Positions 34,601 through 42,070 of a stretch of DNA of 64,000 nt are shown piece after piece. The stretch's first letter is position 1. Each line of letters begins with the position of its first letter. Under the pieces are notes generated by a model. It made no database searches and was not told the origin of the DNA. It saw nothing but the letters and a program-made list of their open reading frames with translations. Source of the stretch: Streptomyces smyrnaeus (GTDB taxonomy: Bacteria > Actinomycetota > Actinomycetes > Streptomycetales > Streptomycetaceae); contig NZ_JAFFZM010000018.1 of assembly GCF_017676345.1 (NCBI RefSeq), positions 96,260 through 160,259 on the forward strand, in the 5' to 3' direction. A program made the position numbers and the translations under genes.

Positions 34601-35244
34601 GCCTTGCGGGCCACGGCCGCCTGTCGGCCGAGCGGTTTGAGCTGGCGGCGCAGCTCGTCGGTGAGGTCCTGGACGCGGGCCAGGTTGGCCTGCATGGCGT
34701 CCAGCTTCCGCAGCGCCTTCTCCTTGCGCTTGCGGTGCTTGAGGACACCCGCCGCCTCCTCGATGAAGGCCCGGCGCCCGGTCGGGTCGGCGTGCAGTAC
34801 ACCGTCGAGCTGGCCCTGGCCGACGATGACGTGCATCTCGCGGCCGATTCCGGAGTCGGAGAGCAGCTCCTGGATGTCGAGCAGCCTGCAGGTGTCGCCG
34901 TTGATCTGGTACTCGCTGCCGCCGTTGCGGAACATGATCCGGGTGATGGTGACTTCGGAGTACTCGATGGGCAGCGCGCCGTCGGCGTTGTCGATGGTCA
35001 GCGAGACCTCGGCCCGGCCCAGCGGCGGGCGTCCGGTGGTCCCGGCGAAGATGACGTCCTCCATCTTGCCGCCGCGCAGCGACTTGGCGCCCTGCTCGCC
35101 CATCACCCAGGAGAGGGCGTCGACCACGTTGGACTTGCCGGAGCCGTTGGGGCCGACGACGCAGGTGATCCCGGGCTCGAAGCGCAGCGTCGTGGCGGAG
35201 GCGAAGGACTTGAACCCCCGCAGTGTCAGGCTCTTGAGGTGCAC
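31645..35244 (-). CDS. smc: Chromosome segregation protein SMC
   Basis: 1199 aa from a GTG. The N-terminal ATPase half has Walker A (GPNGSGKSN) and begins MHLKSLTLRGFKSFASATTL. Long coiled coils surround a hinge at about 510-650 (LLGPAAELLTVTPGHELPIA; GGRATLLVAADTGGARPAAG). The C-terminal head carries signature LLSGGERSLTAVALL and Walker B FYVMDEVEAALDD. It condenses and segregates chromosomes during sporulation with ScpA/ScpB and ParB. A Gly/Ser insertion (TAEGEEPSEGGSGGRPAAAG) interrupts the C-terminal coil. Monocistronic in this orientation. Confidence 0.97.
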   Translation of the reverse strand: MHLKSLTLRGFKSFASATTLRFEPGITCVVGPNGSGKSNVVDALSWVMGEQGAKSLRGGKMEDVIFAGTTGRPPLGRAEVSLTIDNADGALPIEYSEVTITRIMFRNGGSEYQINGDTCRLLDIQELLSDSGIGREMHVIVGQGQLDGVLHADPTGRRAFIEEAAGVLKHRKRKEKALRKLDAMQANLARVQDLTDELRRQLKPLGRQAAVARKAQVIQADLRDARLRLLADDLVSLREALRTEVADEAELKQRKQAAETELKEALRREADLEQQVRTLAPRLERAQQTWYELSQLAERVRGTIGLADQRVQHAAAPQTEERRGRDPEEMEREAARIREQEAELEAALEAATTALDETVAHRAELERRLEQEERRLRDEARALADRREGLERLRGKAGAARSRVASAQSEIDRLAAARDDALRRAEQAQEEYEALRGEVDGLDAGDEQLADRHEQAKRQLAEAEAAFSAARDAFTEAERERAATSARHDALALNLRRKDGTAALLAAKDRLTGLLGPAAELLTVTPGHELPIAAALGAAADAVAVADLATATEALRLLRKEDGGRATLLVAADTGGARPAAGDGTAPAPGTSATALVSAPEQLRPALGRLLADTVVVDTLETAEEVVKRHPGTTAVTAEGDLLSAHRVTGGSEGAPSLLEAQAAVDEAAAKLTELESRCERLKEEQARAKEARRAAAAEVEDLARRRSSAEREKSRVAGRVGTLEGQARAARGEAERAAAAVTKAQEALAKARQEADELAESLAAAEEAQEAEGAADPDTSVRDRLAADGANARQTEMEARLQVRTHEERVKAIAGRADALDRGARAEREARARAEERRARLRHEAEVAQAVADGSRQLLAHVEASLQRAREEREGIERAKAEREQALADERSQGRVLKDELDKLTDSVHRGEVLGAEKRMRIEQLETKALEELGVEPAGLIRDYGPDQLVPPSVTAEGEEPSEGGSGGRPAAAGHSHSEPVPFVRAEQEKRLKAAERAYQKLGKINPLALEEFAALEERHQFLSEQLEDLKKTRADLLQVVKEVDERVEQVFTEAYHDTAREFEGVFSRLFPGGEGRLVLTEPDSMLTTGVDVEARPPGKKVKRLSLLSGGERSLTAVALLVSIFKARPSPFYVMDEVEAALDDTNLQRLIRIMEELKDSSQLIVITHQKRTMEVADALYGVSMQGDGVSKVISQRLS

Positions 35245-35505
35245 GCGTCCGGACCCTACCGAGGTTGGCCCGGGGATGTCGCGCCGACGGCCCCGAAGCG
35301 ACAGGAAGGGTTTTGTCCGGGGGTTTCACCGGGAGGGGGCGGGGGCAGATCAGACGTAACGAAACGCGCCACGGTGAGCACACACTCCGTAAACAGCGGA
35401 AGGCGAGCACACGAGAGGCGACAAAAACTAAGGGACGCCGAAGCGTCCCTTGAGATTTCTGAGTACGGCTGTCCTGCTCAGCCCGTCCTGCCCGGCGGGC
35501 GCGGA
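35245..35505 (-). other. Intergenic region upstream of smc
   Basis: 261 bp. The left part presumably carries the smc promoter but no hexamers stand out. The right part holds the intrinsic terminator of the small coiled-coil gene (35424-35451). Confidence 0.4.
35424..35451 (-). terminator. Intrinsic terminator after the small coiled-coil gene
   Basis: In the minus-strand RNA a 9-bp stem (35443-35451 and 35430-35438) closes a UUCG loop and is followed by AGTTTTTGTC. A classic Rho-independent terminator with a five-T run, rare in this GC-rich window. Confidence 0.88.
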
Positions 35506-35712
35506 TCAGGTCAGCGCAGGCTCGGCCGTTTTCACCTCGATGTCTTCGAACACCGGGTCGCGGTGCCGAGCGGCGGCGGACAGAGCGTCGTTCTCGGCCT
35601 GCATCCGTACGAGTTCGGATTCCAGGTCCTGGACACGCTGCTGCAGCCGTCGCATCTCGGCGAGCACCCGGGGGTCGTAGCCGCCGACGTGACCGAGAAG
35701 CGCCTTTGCCAT
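35506..35712 (-). CDS. Small coiled-coil protein of unknown function
   Basis: 68 aa from the ATG at 35712 (MAKALLGHVGGYDPRVLAEM). Residues 15-45 form a leucine-zipper-like coiled coil (RRLQQRVQDLESELVRMQAE) followed by an acidic tail. Family members are conserved between acyP and smc in Streptomyces. It is co-oriented with smc but has its own intrinsic terminator, so it is likely a separate transcript. No catalytic motif. A helper or scaffold role is only a guess. Confidence 0.8.
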   Translation of the reverse strand: MAKALLGHVGGYDPRVLAEMRRLQQRVQDLESELVRMQAENDALSAAARHRDPVFEDIEVKTAEPALT

Positions 35713-36022
35713 GATGGATGGTCCTCCACACTGAGTGACCGACCGTGGGTTTGGTGGGTCGTGAGGGATTCGCACCGTTGAGGGTCTGCTCTGGACTTTT
35801 ACTAAAGGTTCGCTGGATCAAACAACTCAGGTGCGCGGGGTTTCAGGATCTCACCAAATGGTTTGACGGTCAACACGATCACACGTCGCTCCCCCGGACC
35901 TGCCTCGGCTCGACGGCGTCCGACGCCGGAGACGGCTGTCCGCGGGGGTGGCTGAAAGATCCACGGCGCTCACTCGTTGCGGCAGCTTTGCACGGTACGG
36001 CGCGAATGGCAACCGTTGTGGA
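35713..36022 (-). promoter_or_regulatory. acyP-coiled-coil intergenic region
   Basis: 310 bp, with an unusually AT-rich part (about 35795-35880) including ACTAAAGG, AAACAACT and GGTTTGACGGTCAAC. It likely holds the promoter of the small coiled-coil gene; I cannot assign -35/-10 with proper spacing. Confidence 0.35.
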
Positions 36023-36406
36023 TCACCGGATCGCGAAGCCGCGATACCCCCCTCTGGGGGTGTCCCAGATCTCCGTGACGCCGTCCACGTGTCCGGGCGT
36101 GTCACCGCCCCGCAGCCACTCCAGCAACTGCTCGCAGTCGGCACGGGTGCCCTCCGCCACGATCTGGACCCGGCCGTCACCGAGGTTGAGCGCGAAGCCG
36201 ACGAGCCGGCCGATCCGCAGCGCCGCCGCGCGGGTGAACCAGCGGAAGCCGACGCCCTGCACCTCGCCGCGGACCCAGGCGGTCAGCCGCGCGGGCTCCT
36301 CGGGGCGCACCGGATCAGGCTGCTCGGACAACTGCTCACCCAGTTGTTCTCTCAGCTGTTCACGCGGCGTTCCGTCCGTACTGTCGGTCGGGTTGATGGC
36401 AGCCAT
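36023..36406 (-). CDS. acyP: Acylphosphatase
   Basis: 127 aa from the ATG at 36406; standard acylphosphatases are about 90 aa. The catalytic Arg is in the phosphate loop GEVQGVGFRWFTRAA and the Asn in NLGDGRVQIVAEG. It hydrolyses carboxyl-phosphate bonds such as in acyl phosphates and 1,3-bisphosphoglycerate. The extra N-terminal 35-40 residues are a repetitive REQLREQLGEQLSEQ stretch. The C-terminus GGYRGFAIR is canonical. It is divergent from the CAP protein gene, with 159 bp between. Confidence 0.92.
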   Translation of the reverse strand: MAAINPTDSTDGTPREQLREQLGEQLSEQPDPVRPEEPARLTAWVRGEVQGVGFRWFTRAAALRIGRLVGFALNLGDGRVQIVAEGTRADCEQLLEWLRGGDTPGHVDGVTEIWDTPRGGYRGFAIR

Positions 36407-36565
36407 GGGGTGCACGGTATCCGGACAATTCCCGAGCGGGCACATCAGGCCCCGTGGGGATGCCGTACATTGCCCGGCAACTCTCTTCACACCTCGCTCA
36501 CACCCGGGCGTGAAGGGGGACGGAAGAGTCACGCCGTATCGCCGAGCAATGTGAGGACAGCACAG

Positions 36566-37456
36566 ATGGGCCGCCATCGACGCGCTAACCCCACTCCCGC
36601 CGCCGCGCCGGAGCCCTTCGAACGGCAGTCCGGGCCCCGGCACCACGCGAGCAGGCACCGCAGACGCGCGGCCACCCCCGTACGGACCGGACTGCTGGGA
36701 GCCTCCGCCGCGCTCGCGATGGGGACCGTGGCCGTCGCCTCGGGTCTGATCCCGGCGCCCGGCGGGCTCGGCGGCCCGCGGGACGGCCGGGTACAGGCCG
36801 ACGGCACCGGCGATCCCGCCTCCCCACCGATATCCGCCACCCCCTCCGACCGGACCGCCACCACCGCCCCCGAGGAGGACCGGAAGGGCGGCGACCCCCG
36901 GGCGACCCCCTCGCAGCAGACCTCGCGCCCCGAGAAGAAGCCGAGGACCACCCCTTCCGAGCGGCCGTCGAGGACCCCCGAGACCTCCCACGACGACAAG
37001 CGCGGCTCCCGCTCGGGCGACGATCGCCGGCCGGAGTCGGACCGGGCCGGTGGCGGCGGCACCGCGGCCGGCGCCCAGGAGTCCGCCGCCGAGAGCGAGG
37101 TCCTCGCCCTGGTCAACCAGGAGCGCGCCAAGGCGGGCTGCCGACCGCTCAAGGCGGACGACCGGCTCGCCACACTGGCCGGCAACTACAGCGAGGACAT
37201 GGCGCGGCGCGGCTTCTTCTCGCACACCTCCCCCGACGGCAAGAGCCCCTGGGACCGCGCCGAGGCCGCGGGCATAGCCGATCTGGGCGGCGAGAACATA
37301 GCGCGCGGCCAGGCCAACGCGCGCTCGGTCATGGACTCGTGGATGCGCAGCCCGGGCCATCGGGCCAACATCCTCAACTGCGACTACCGGACGCTGGGCG
37401 TCGGCGCGCACTTCGCCGAGGGCGGCCCCTGGTGGACGCAGAACTTCGGCTTCTGA
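36566..37456 (+). CDS. Secreted CAP/SCP-domain protein (YkwD-like)
   Basis: 296 aa from the ATG at 36566 with AGGA 8 nt upstream. An Arg/His-rich N-terminus leads into a hydrophobic segment (about 40-60), consistent with a signal peptide or anchor. A long Pro/Thr/Ser/Arg low-complexity linker (about 75-170) precedes the CAP domain (VLALVNQERAKAGCRPLKAD, FFSHTSPDGKSPWDRAEAAG, GENIARGQANARSVMDSWMR, SPGHRANILNCDYRTLGVGA). The CAP His/Glu residues (SHT, GENI, GHR) are present. Extracellular role unknown. It converges with mutM, with 27 bp between. Confidence 0.88.
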   Translation: MGRHRRANPTPAAAPEPFERQSGPRHHASRHRRRAATPVRTGLLGASAALAMGTVAVASGLIPAPGGLGGPRDGRVQADGTGDPASPPISATPSDRTATTAPEEDRKGGDPRATPSQQTSRPEKKPRTTPSERPSRTPETSHDDKRGSRSGDDRRPESDRAGGGGTAAGAQESAAESEVLALVNQERAKAGCRPLKADDRLATLAGNYSEDMARRGFFSHTSPDGKSPWDRAEAAGIADLGGENIARGQANARSVMDSWMRSPGHRANILNCDYRTLGVGAHFAEGGPWWTQNFGF

Positions 37457-37483
37457 GGCCGACCGCAACCGGAGCGTTCGGCT

Positions 37484-38341
37484 TCACCCCTGGCGGGGAG
37501 CGCGCTGGCAGCGCGGGCAGAAGTAGCTGGAGCGGTTCATCCACGGGCTGCGGCGCATCGGGGTGCCGCAGCGGCGGCACGGCTCGTCCTCACGGCCATA
37601 GGCGTCGAGCGAGCGTTCGAAGTAGCCGGACTCGCCGTTGACGTTCACATAGAGGCTGTCGAAGCTGGTGCCGCCCTGGGCCAGCGCGGCGGTCATCACA
37701 TCCCGCACATGGCCGACCAGCTCGGTGGTCCGCGCCCTGGTCAAGGTGGCCGTGGGGCGGTCGTAGTGCAGCCGGGAGCGCCACAGCGCCTCGTCGGCGT
37801 AGATGTTGCCCACGCCGCTGATCAGCGACTGGTCCAGCAGGGCGCGCTTGATCGTCGTGCGGCGGCGGCGCAGGGCCGTGTGGAAGGCCGCCTCGTCGAA
37901 GGCGGGGTCGAGCGGGTCGCGGGCGATATGCGCGATCACATCGGGCAGCCCGTCCTCGGCGGCCGGGTGGAGCGAGAGCCCGCCGAAGGTGCGCTGGTCG
38001 ACGAAGCGCAGCTCACCGCCGTCCGTGTCCTCGAAGGTGAACCTCACGCGCAGATGCCGCTCGTCGGGGATGCCGGACGGCTGTATCAGGAGCTGGCCGC
38101 TCATGCCGAGGTGGGCGAGGAGGGCATGGGAGCCGTCCTCGACGGGCAGCCACAGATACTTGCCGCGGCGCCGGGCGGTCCCGATGCGCCGGCCCGCCAG
38201 CCGCGCGGCGAAGTCCAGCGGTCCGGCCGCGTGCCGGCGGATGGCGCGGGGGTGGAGCACTTCGGCGGCCGCGATGGTGCGGCCGCCGGCCCAGCGTTCC
38301 AGTCCGCGGCGGACGACCTCGACTTCCGGCAGCTCGGGCAC
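37484..38341 (-). CDS. mutM: Formamidopyrimidine-DNA glycosylase MutM/Fpg
   Basis: 285 aa from a GTG at 38341, so the mature enzyme begins PELPEVEVV with catalytic P2 and E3. K61 (RRRGKYLWL) and the DNA-binding SGVGNIYADEALW loop are present. The C-terminal zinc finger uses CRRC and CPRC. It excises 8-oxoguanine and Fapy lesions and cleaves the strand by beta,delta-elimination. The upstream ATG would place four extra residues before the catalytic Pro, so the GTG is preferred. It is the last gene of the DUF177-rpmF-rnc-mutM run. Confidence 0.96.
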   Translation of the reverse strand: MPELPEVEVVRRGLERWAGGRTIAAAEVLHPRAIRRHAAGPLDFAARLAGRRIGTARRRGKYLWLPVEDGSHALLAHLGMSGQLLIQPSGIPDERHLRVRFTFEDTDGGELRFVDQRTFGGLSLHPAAEDGLPDVIAHIARDPLDPAFDEAAFHTALRRRRTTIKRALLDQSLISGVGNIYADEALWRSRLHYDRPTATLTRARTTELVGHVRDVMTAALAQGGTSFDSLYVNVNGESGYFERSLDAYGREDEPCRRCGTPMRRSPWMNRSSYFCPRCQRAPRQG

Positions 38342-38360
38342 GGGACTCCTCATGGGACAG

Positions 38361-38415
38361 GGCCCCGCCTGCTCGGGGCCGCCAGCACCACGGCCGCCCC
38401 CGGGAGGGGCGGCCG
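38361..38415 (-). terminator. Two consecutive hairpins between rnc and mutM
   Basis: 38391-38400/38406-38415 (10 bp, 5-nt loop), then 38361-38367/38374-38380 (7 bp, 6-nt loop) in transcript order, within the 102-bp rnc-mutM gap. No T-tract. Possible attenuator, or a processing site for RNase III itself. Confidence 0.5.
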
Positions 38416-38443
38416 ATGCGGGTGCGGGTGGGGTGCGGTGGGG

Positions 38444-39367
38444 TCAGCGGGACGCCGTGGTGCCCTCGCCGGTCCCGGCGGGCTCGCTGGACCGGGCATC
38501 CGGCGCGGACGGTCCCGCGGCACCGCTCTTCTCGGCCGGTGCCCCCTTCTCAGCCTCCGCGCCCTTCCCGGTCAGCGCGCTCTTGTCGGCCTGGACACTG
38601 TCCGCCGCGGCCTCGCTGCGGGCGGAGATGGCGCGCCAAGCGGTCTCGGCGGCCTGCTGCTCCGCCTCCTTCTTGCTGCGTCCTGTGCCGGTGCCGTACG
38701 CGACACCACCGACGCGGGCAGCAGCCGTGAAGGTCTTCTCGTGGTCGGGACCCGTCTCGGAGACCAGGTATTCCGGGACGCCGAGCCCTTCCGCGGCCGT
38801 CAGCTCCTGAAGACTCGTCTTCCAGTCGAGACCGGCGCCGAGGTTGGAGGAGCGCTCGATGAGCGGGTCGAACAGGCGGTGCACCAGTTCGGAGGCCGCT
38901 TCCAGGCCCTGGTCGAGGTAGACGGCCCCGATGACCGCTTCCAGCGTGTCGGCGAGGATCGACGCCTTGTCCCGGCCGCCGGTGCCCTCCTCGCCCCTGC
39001 CGAGGCGGATGAAGGCACCCAGGTCGAGACCTCGGGCCACACCCGCGAGGGCACGCGAGTTGACCACCGCCGCCCGCAGCTTGGCGAGCTGGCCCTCCGG
39101 GAGGTCCGGATGCATGCGGTAGAGAGTGTCGGTGACGACGAGTCCGAGGACCGAGTCACCGAGGAACTCCAAGCGCTCGTTGGTGGGCAAACCGCCGTTC
39201 TCGTACGCGTAGCTGCGGTGCGTCAGTGCACGCACCAGAAGGGCGGACTCCAGTCGGTAACCGAGCCGCCCTTCCAGAATCGCGTGGGACGAGGCCGCGT
39301 CCACCAGCTCCGCAGAATCTCCTCCCTTCCCGGGAGCGGGGTTCTGAGGAGTGCCGGCGTTGGACAT
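38444..39367 (-). CDS. rnc: Ribonuclease III
   Basis: 307 aa from the ATG at 39367. The catalytic signature NERLEFLGDSVLGLVVTD and the second acidic cluster (DTLEAVIGAVYLDQGLE) are intact. A dsRNA-binding domain (about 170-245) is followed by an Ala/Glu/Ser-rich tail of about 55 residues not found in E. coli RNase III. It processes rRNA and double-stranded RNA. In S. coelicolor RNase III (AbsB) is also required for antibiotic production. It starts 19 bp after rpmF. Confidence 0.96.
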   Translation of the reverse strand: MSNAGTPQNPAPGKGGDSAELVDAASSHAILEGRLGYRLESALLVRALTHRSYAYENGGLPTNERLEFLGDSVLGLVVTDTLYRMHPDLPEGQLAKLRAAVVNSRALAGVARGLDLGAFIRLGRGEEGTGGRDKASILADTLEAVIGAVYLDQGLEAASELVHRLFDPLIERSSNLGAGLDWKTSLQELTAAEGLGVPEYLVSETGPDHEKTFTAAARVGGVAYGTGTGRSKKEAEQQAAETAWRAISARSEAAADSVQADKSALTGKGAEAEKGAPAEKSGAAGPSAPDARSSEPAGTGEGTTASR

Positions 39368-39386
39368 GAAGCCTGTCACCCGCCGA

Positions 39387-39560
39387 TCAGACCTCGAGGA
39401 CCTGGCGCTTGTTGTAGGTGCCGCAGCTCGGGCACGCGATGTGCTGCTGCTTCGGCTCGCGGCAACGCTCGCACTTCACCAGGGTGGGGACCGCAGCCTT
39501 CCACTGCGACCGGCGGTGGCGCGTGTTGCTGCGCGACATCTTCCGCTTCGGAACAGCCAC
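39387..39560 (-). CDS. rpmF: 50S ribosomal protein L32
   Basis: 57 aa from a GTG (VAVPKRKMSRSNTRHRRSQW). It has the zinc-type four-Cys motif CERC and CPSC (C30, C33, C43, C46). It belongs to the DUF177-rpmF-rnc run and starts 2 nt after the DUF177 stop, an arrangement seen widely in bacteria. The Cys-containing form suggests zinc-replete expression; Streptomyces often has a second Cys-free paralogue elsewhere. Confidence 0.97.
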   Translation of the reverse strand: MAVPKRKMSRSNTRHRRSQWKAAVPTLVKCERCREPKQQHIACPSCGTYNKRQVLEV

Positions 39561-39562
39561 GG

Positions 39563-40192
39563 CTACTTCTCCTGTGAGTCATCCCCGTCGGCGCGGGGCT
39601 CGTTTTCCTTCTCGCCGTCCGTCATGGTCTCGGCGAGTCCCTGCAGTGCCGCCCACCTGATGTCGACGGCGTCTTCGTGCCCGTGGTCGGGGTCGTCCGC
39701 CAGCTTGGCCCCGCATTCGGGGCACAGGCCGGGGCAGTCCTCGCGGCACACCGGCTGCAGCGGCAGTGCGAGCACCACCGCGTCCCGCAGCACGGGTTCG
39801 AGGTCGAACAGGTCGCCCTCGAGGAAGAGTGTGTCCTCGGCCTCCTCGTCGTCGCCGGGCTCCGCCACAGGGCGGCCCCGGTCGTCGGCGTCGGGGTAGG
39901 AGAACATCTCCTGGAAGTCCGCTTCGACTCGCTGGTCGAGCGGCTCCAGACACCTTACGCACTCCCCCGTCAGCGGCGCACGGGCGGTACCCGTGACGAG
40001 TACCCCTTCCATGACCGACTCCAGACGGAGGTCCAGCTCGATCGTCGCCCCGTCGGGAACCTTGATGAACTCGATACCGAGGTCACCGGGGGACTCCACC
40101 TCGCGGGAGAGCCGCTTCATCGCACCAGGACGCCGCCCCAGCTCGCGTGTGTCGAACACGAGAGGAGCGCGGTGGTCGAGGGGGGCGTTCAG
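39563..40192 (-). CDS. DUF177/YceD family protein
   Basis: About 209 aa. The conserved core (DLRLESVMEGVLVTGTARAP, GECVRCLEPLDQRVEADFQE) and the C-terminal CREDCPGLCPECGAK pattern identify YceD/DUF177. The family is implicated in 23S rRNA metabolism in plants and E. coli and is nearly always upstream of rpmF. Homology begins at NAPLDHRAPLVFDTRELGRR. The codon just before NAPLDHR is CTG (40190-40192), with AGGA a few nt upstream; many relatives have GTG or ATG there. The next regular starts are a GTG at 40159 or a far-upstream GTG at 40303 without conserved sequence. Start uncertain. Confidence 0.85.
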   Translation of the reverse strand: MNAPLDHRAPLVFDTRELGRRPGAMKRLSREVESPGDLGIEFIKVPDGATIELDLRLESVMEGVLVTGTARAPLTGECVRCLEPLDQRVEADFQEMFSYPDADDRGRPVAEPGDDEEAEDTLFLEGDLFDLEPVLRDAVVLALPLQPVCREDCPGLCPECGAKLADDPDHGHEDAVDIRWAALQGLAETMTDGEKENEPRADGDDSQEK

Positions 40193-40331
40193 GGCTTCCT
40201 GCTTTCTACGGGTGGGGCTGGGGCCGCACGTACTCGCGGCCGAAGAGACAGGATACTTGACGGCTCCCCCATGACCCAATCCGCGCCCGGGTGACACCCG
40301 CACCGGGTGACGCCCAGCCCGGCTTCGCGGC

Positions 40332-41468
40332 TCAGCCGCCCTGGCCGTGCCGCTGCTCGTACGCCCTGAGCTGGTCGATGTCGATCATGCTGGTGTCGAA
40401 GAGGCTGGTCTCGTCCAGCTGCGCGTGGGACTGCTGCTGATGCTGCTGCGCCTGGTAGTGCTGCTGCTGGTAGTACGCGTCCTGCTGCTGACCGTAGCCG
40501 TACGGGTCGTGCTGCTGCTGCGCGTAGTAGGCCTCCTGCTGCGCCTGCTGCTGGGCCTGGGCGTACGCGTACGGATCGTGCTGCTGCTGACCGCCGTCGT
40601 AGGGCAGCTGCTGCTGACCGTAGTAGGGGTCGGCGGCGACCGGCTGGCTCTGCGGCTGCGGGGGGACGTGCGGCGGCTGCGGCGGCTGGGCGGGCGGCTG
40701 GGGCAGCTGCTCCCCGTGCGGCGCCTGTGCGGTCGGCTCGGTGTGCGCGAGCCCGGCGAGATAGTCCGCGTCGCTGGTGTGCGCCGTGTAGCCGTCGGCG
40801 CCGTCCTGCGCCGCCATATGGGCCGCCAGCTCGTCGATCGGCTCCTGGCCGCGCAGCTTGAGGCGGCCCCGCCCCACGGCCTCCAGCGTCTTGGCGAGCA
40901 CCGCCGAGACGGAGCCCAGCCGGGCCTCGACATAGCTGTCGGCGCGGCGCTGCAGCTCCCGCGGGTCACCCGTGCGCTCGGGGGCCTCGTGGGCGTACTC
41001 CTCGTGCCACTCCTCGGCACCGGGCCCGCTGCCCAGCAGCTTCTCCCGGCCCCGCTCGATGGAGCCGATGGTCTTGGAGAGCACCGCCTCGAAGTTGGCC
41101 AGCTTGCTGTCGACGTAGTCGTCCGCCTCGACCCGGATCTCGCCCGCCTCCCGGCGGGCCTCGGCGAGGATGCGGTCGGCCTCCTCCTGGGCACGCCGGG
41201 CCACTTCGGTGCCGGACACCAGTGCGGCGCGCTCGGCCTGGGCCGCCTCGATGATGCGTTGCGCCTCCTGGTGGGCCTCGGCCACGACCTGCTCGCGACC
41301 GCCGATCACCTCGCGCGCCTCGGCGAGCGATCCGGGCAGGGCCTGGCGCACTTCCTCGAGCATGGCGAGCAGCTCGGACCGGTTGACCACGCAGGAGGCG
41401 GACATGGGCATCGAGCGGGCGCCGTCGACGGTCGCCACGATCTCGTCGAGTTTCTGCTGTACGTCCAC
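40332..41468 (-). CDS. DivIVA-like coiled-coil protein with a Gln/Tyr-rich tail
   Basis: 378 aa from a GTG. Residues 1-210 are coiled coil resembling DivIVA or F0F1 subunit b (AREVIGGREQVVAEAHQEAQ, ADRILAEARREAGEIRVEAD). There is an internal repeat: DYVDSKLANFEAVLSKTIGS (about 117-136, extending to 147) and SYVEARLGSVSAVLAKTLEA (about 178-197, extending to 207). Residues 280-350 are low-complexity Gln/Tyr/His-rich. The last 28 residues (DETSLFDTSMIDIDQLRAYE) look conserved. A role in polar growth or cytoskeleton is inferred only from the coiled coil. It is encoded between coaD and DUF177. Confidence 0.78.
   Translation of the reverse strand: MDVQQKLDEIVATVDGARSMPMSASCVVNRSELLAMLEEVRQALPGSLAEAREVIGGREQVVAEAHQEAQRIIEAAQAERAALVSGTEVARRAQEEADRILAEARREAGEIRVEADDYVDSKLANFEAVLSKTIGSIERGREKLLGSGPGAEEWHEEYAHEAPERTGDPRELQRRADSYVEARLGSVSAVLAKTLEAVGRGRLKLRGQEPIDELAAHMAAQDGADGYTAHTSDADYLAGLAHTEPTAQAPHGEQLPQPPAQPPQPPHVPPQPQSQPVAADPYYGQQQLPYDGGQQQHDPYAYAQAQQQAQQEAYYAQQQHDPYGYGQQQDAYYQQQHYQAQQHQQQSHAQLDETSLFDTSMIDIDQLRAYEQRHGQGG
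40419..40631 (-). repeat. Gln/Tyr-rich low-complexity coding stretch
   Basis: About 70 codons dominated by CAG (Gln) with TAC (Tyr), appearing as runs of CTG on the plus strand. The composition is prion-like and unlike any neighbour. Tandem CAG runs are prone to length change. Confidence 0.8.
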
Positions 41469-41537
41469 GCAGGTGACTGTACGGCCCGTGGGCGCGGGCC
41501 CGTTACTCCTTCCCGGAAGCCGACGAATCCGGGCAGG

Positions 41538-42017
41538 TCAGGGCGTTGTGAGACGTTCGGCCAGTGCGCGGTTGACGGCTTCGGGCACCAGGTGGGAGAC
41601 GTCGCCGCCCCAGGTGGCGACCTCCTTGACCAGGCTGGAGGACAGGAAGCTGTAGGTGGGGTTGGTCGGGACGAACAGCGTCTCGACGCCGGAGAGGCCG
41701 TTGTTCATCTGCGCCATCTGCAACTCGTAGTCGAAGTCGCTGACGGCGCGCAGCCCCTTGACGATGGCCGGGATGTCGCGGTCCTTGCAGAAGTCGACCA
41801 ACAGCCCGTGGAACGCCTCCACCTGGACGTTTCCGAAGTCCTCGGTCACCTCGCGGATCAGGTCGATGCGCTCGTCGACCGTGAAGAGGCCCTTCTTGGA
41901 CTTGTTGATCATCACGGCGACGTACACCGTGTCGTACAGCCGGGAGGCACGGTCGATGATGTCGAGGTGGCCATTGGTGATGGGATCGAAGGACCCCGGG
42001 CAGACTGCGCGGCGCAC
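41538..42017 (-). CDS. coaD: Phosphopantetheine adenylyltransferase CoaD
   Basis: 159 aa from the GTG at 42017, with GAGGA 7 nt upstream; a second GTG lies 6 bp further upstream. The nucleotidyltransferase GSFDPITNGHLDIIDR motif (T/HxGH class) and the FVPTNPTYSFLSSSLVKEVA C-terminal motif are present. It makes dephospho-CoA in coenzyme A synthesis. It lies 53 bp after rsmD; the rsmD-coaD pairing is near-universal in actinobacteria and firmicutes. Confidence 0.96.
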   Translation of the reverse strand: MRRAVCPGSFDPITNGHLDIIDRASRLYDTVYVAVMINKSKKGLFTVDERIDLIREVTEDFGNVQVEAFHGLLVDFCKDRDIPAIVKGLRAVSDFDYELQMAQMNNGLSGVETLFVPTNPTYSFLSSSLVKEVATWGGDVSHLVPEAVNRALAERLTTP

Positions 42018-42070
42018 TGGCACTTCCTCGCTCTCCTCACGGCGGGCACCGGGCCCCACCTCAGGTGATC

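Noticed and set aside
31333..35781. 1482-codon plus-strand frame opposite smc
   Set aside because: An antisense shadow of the smc coding sequence with Leu/Gly/Gln-rich translation and no homology.
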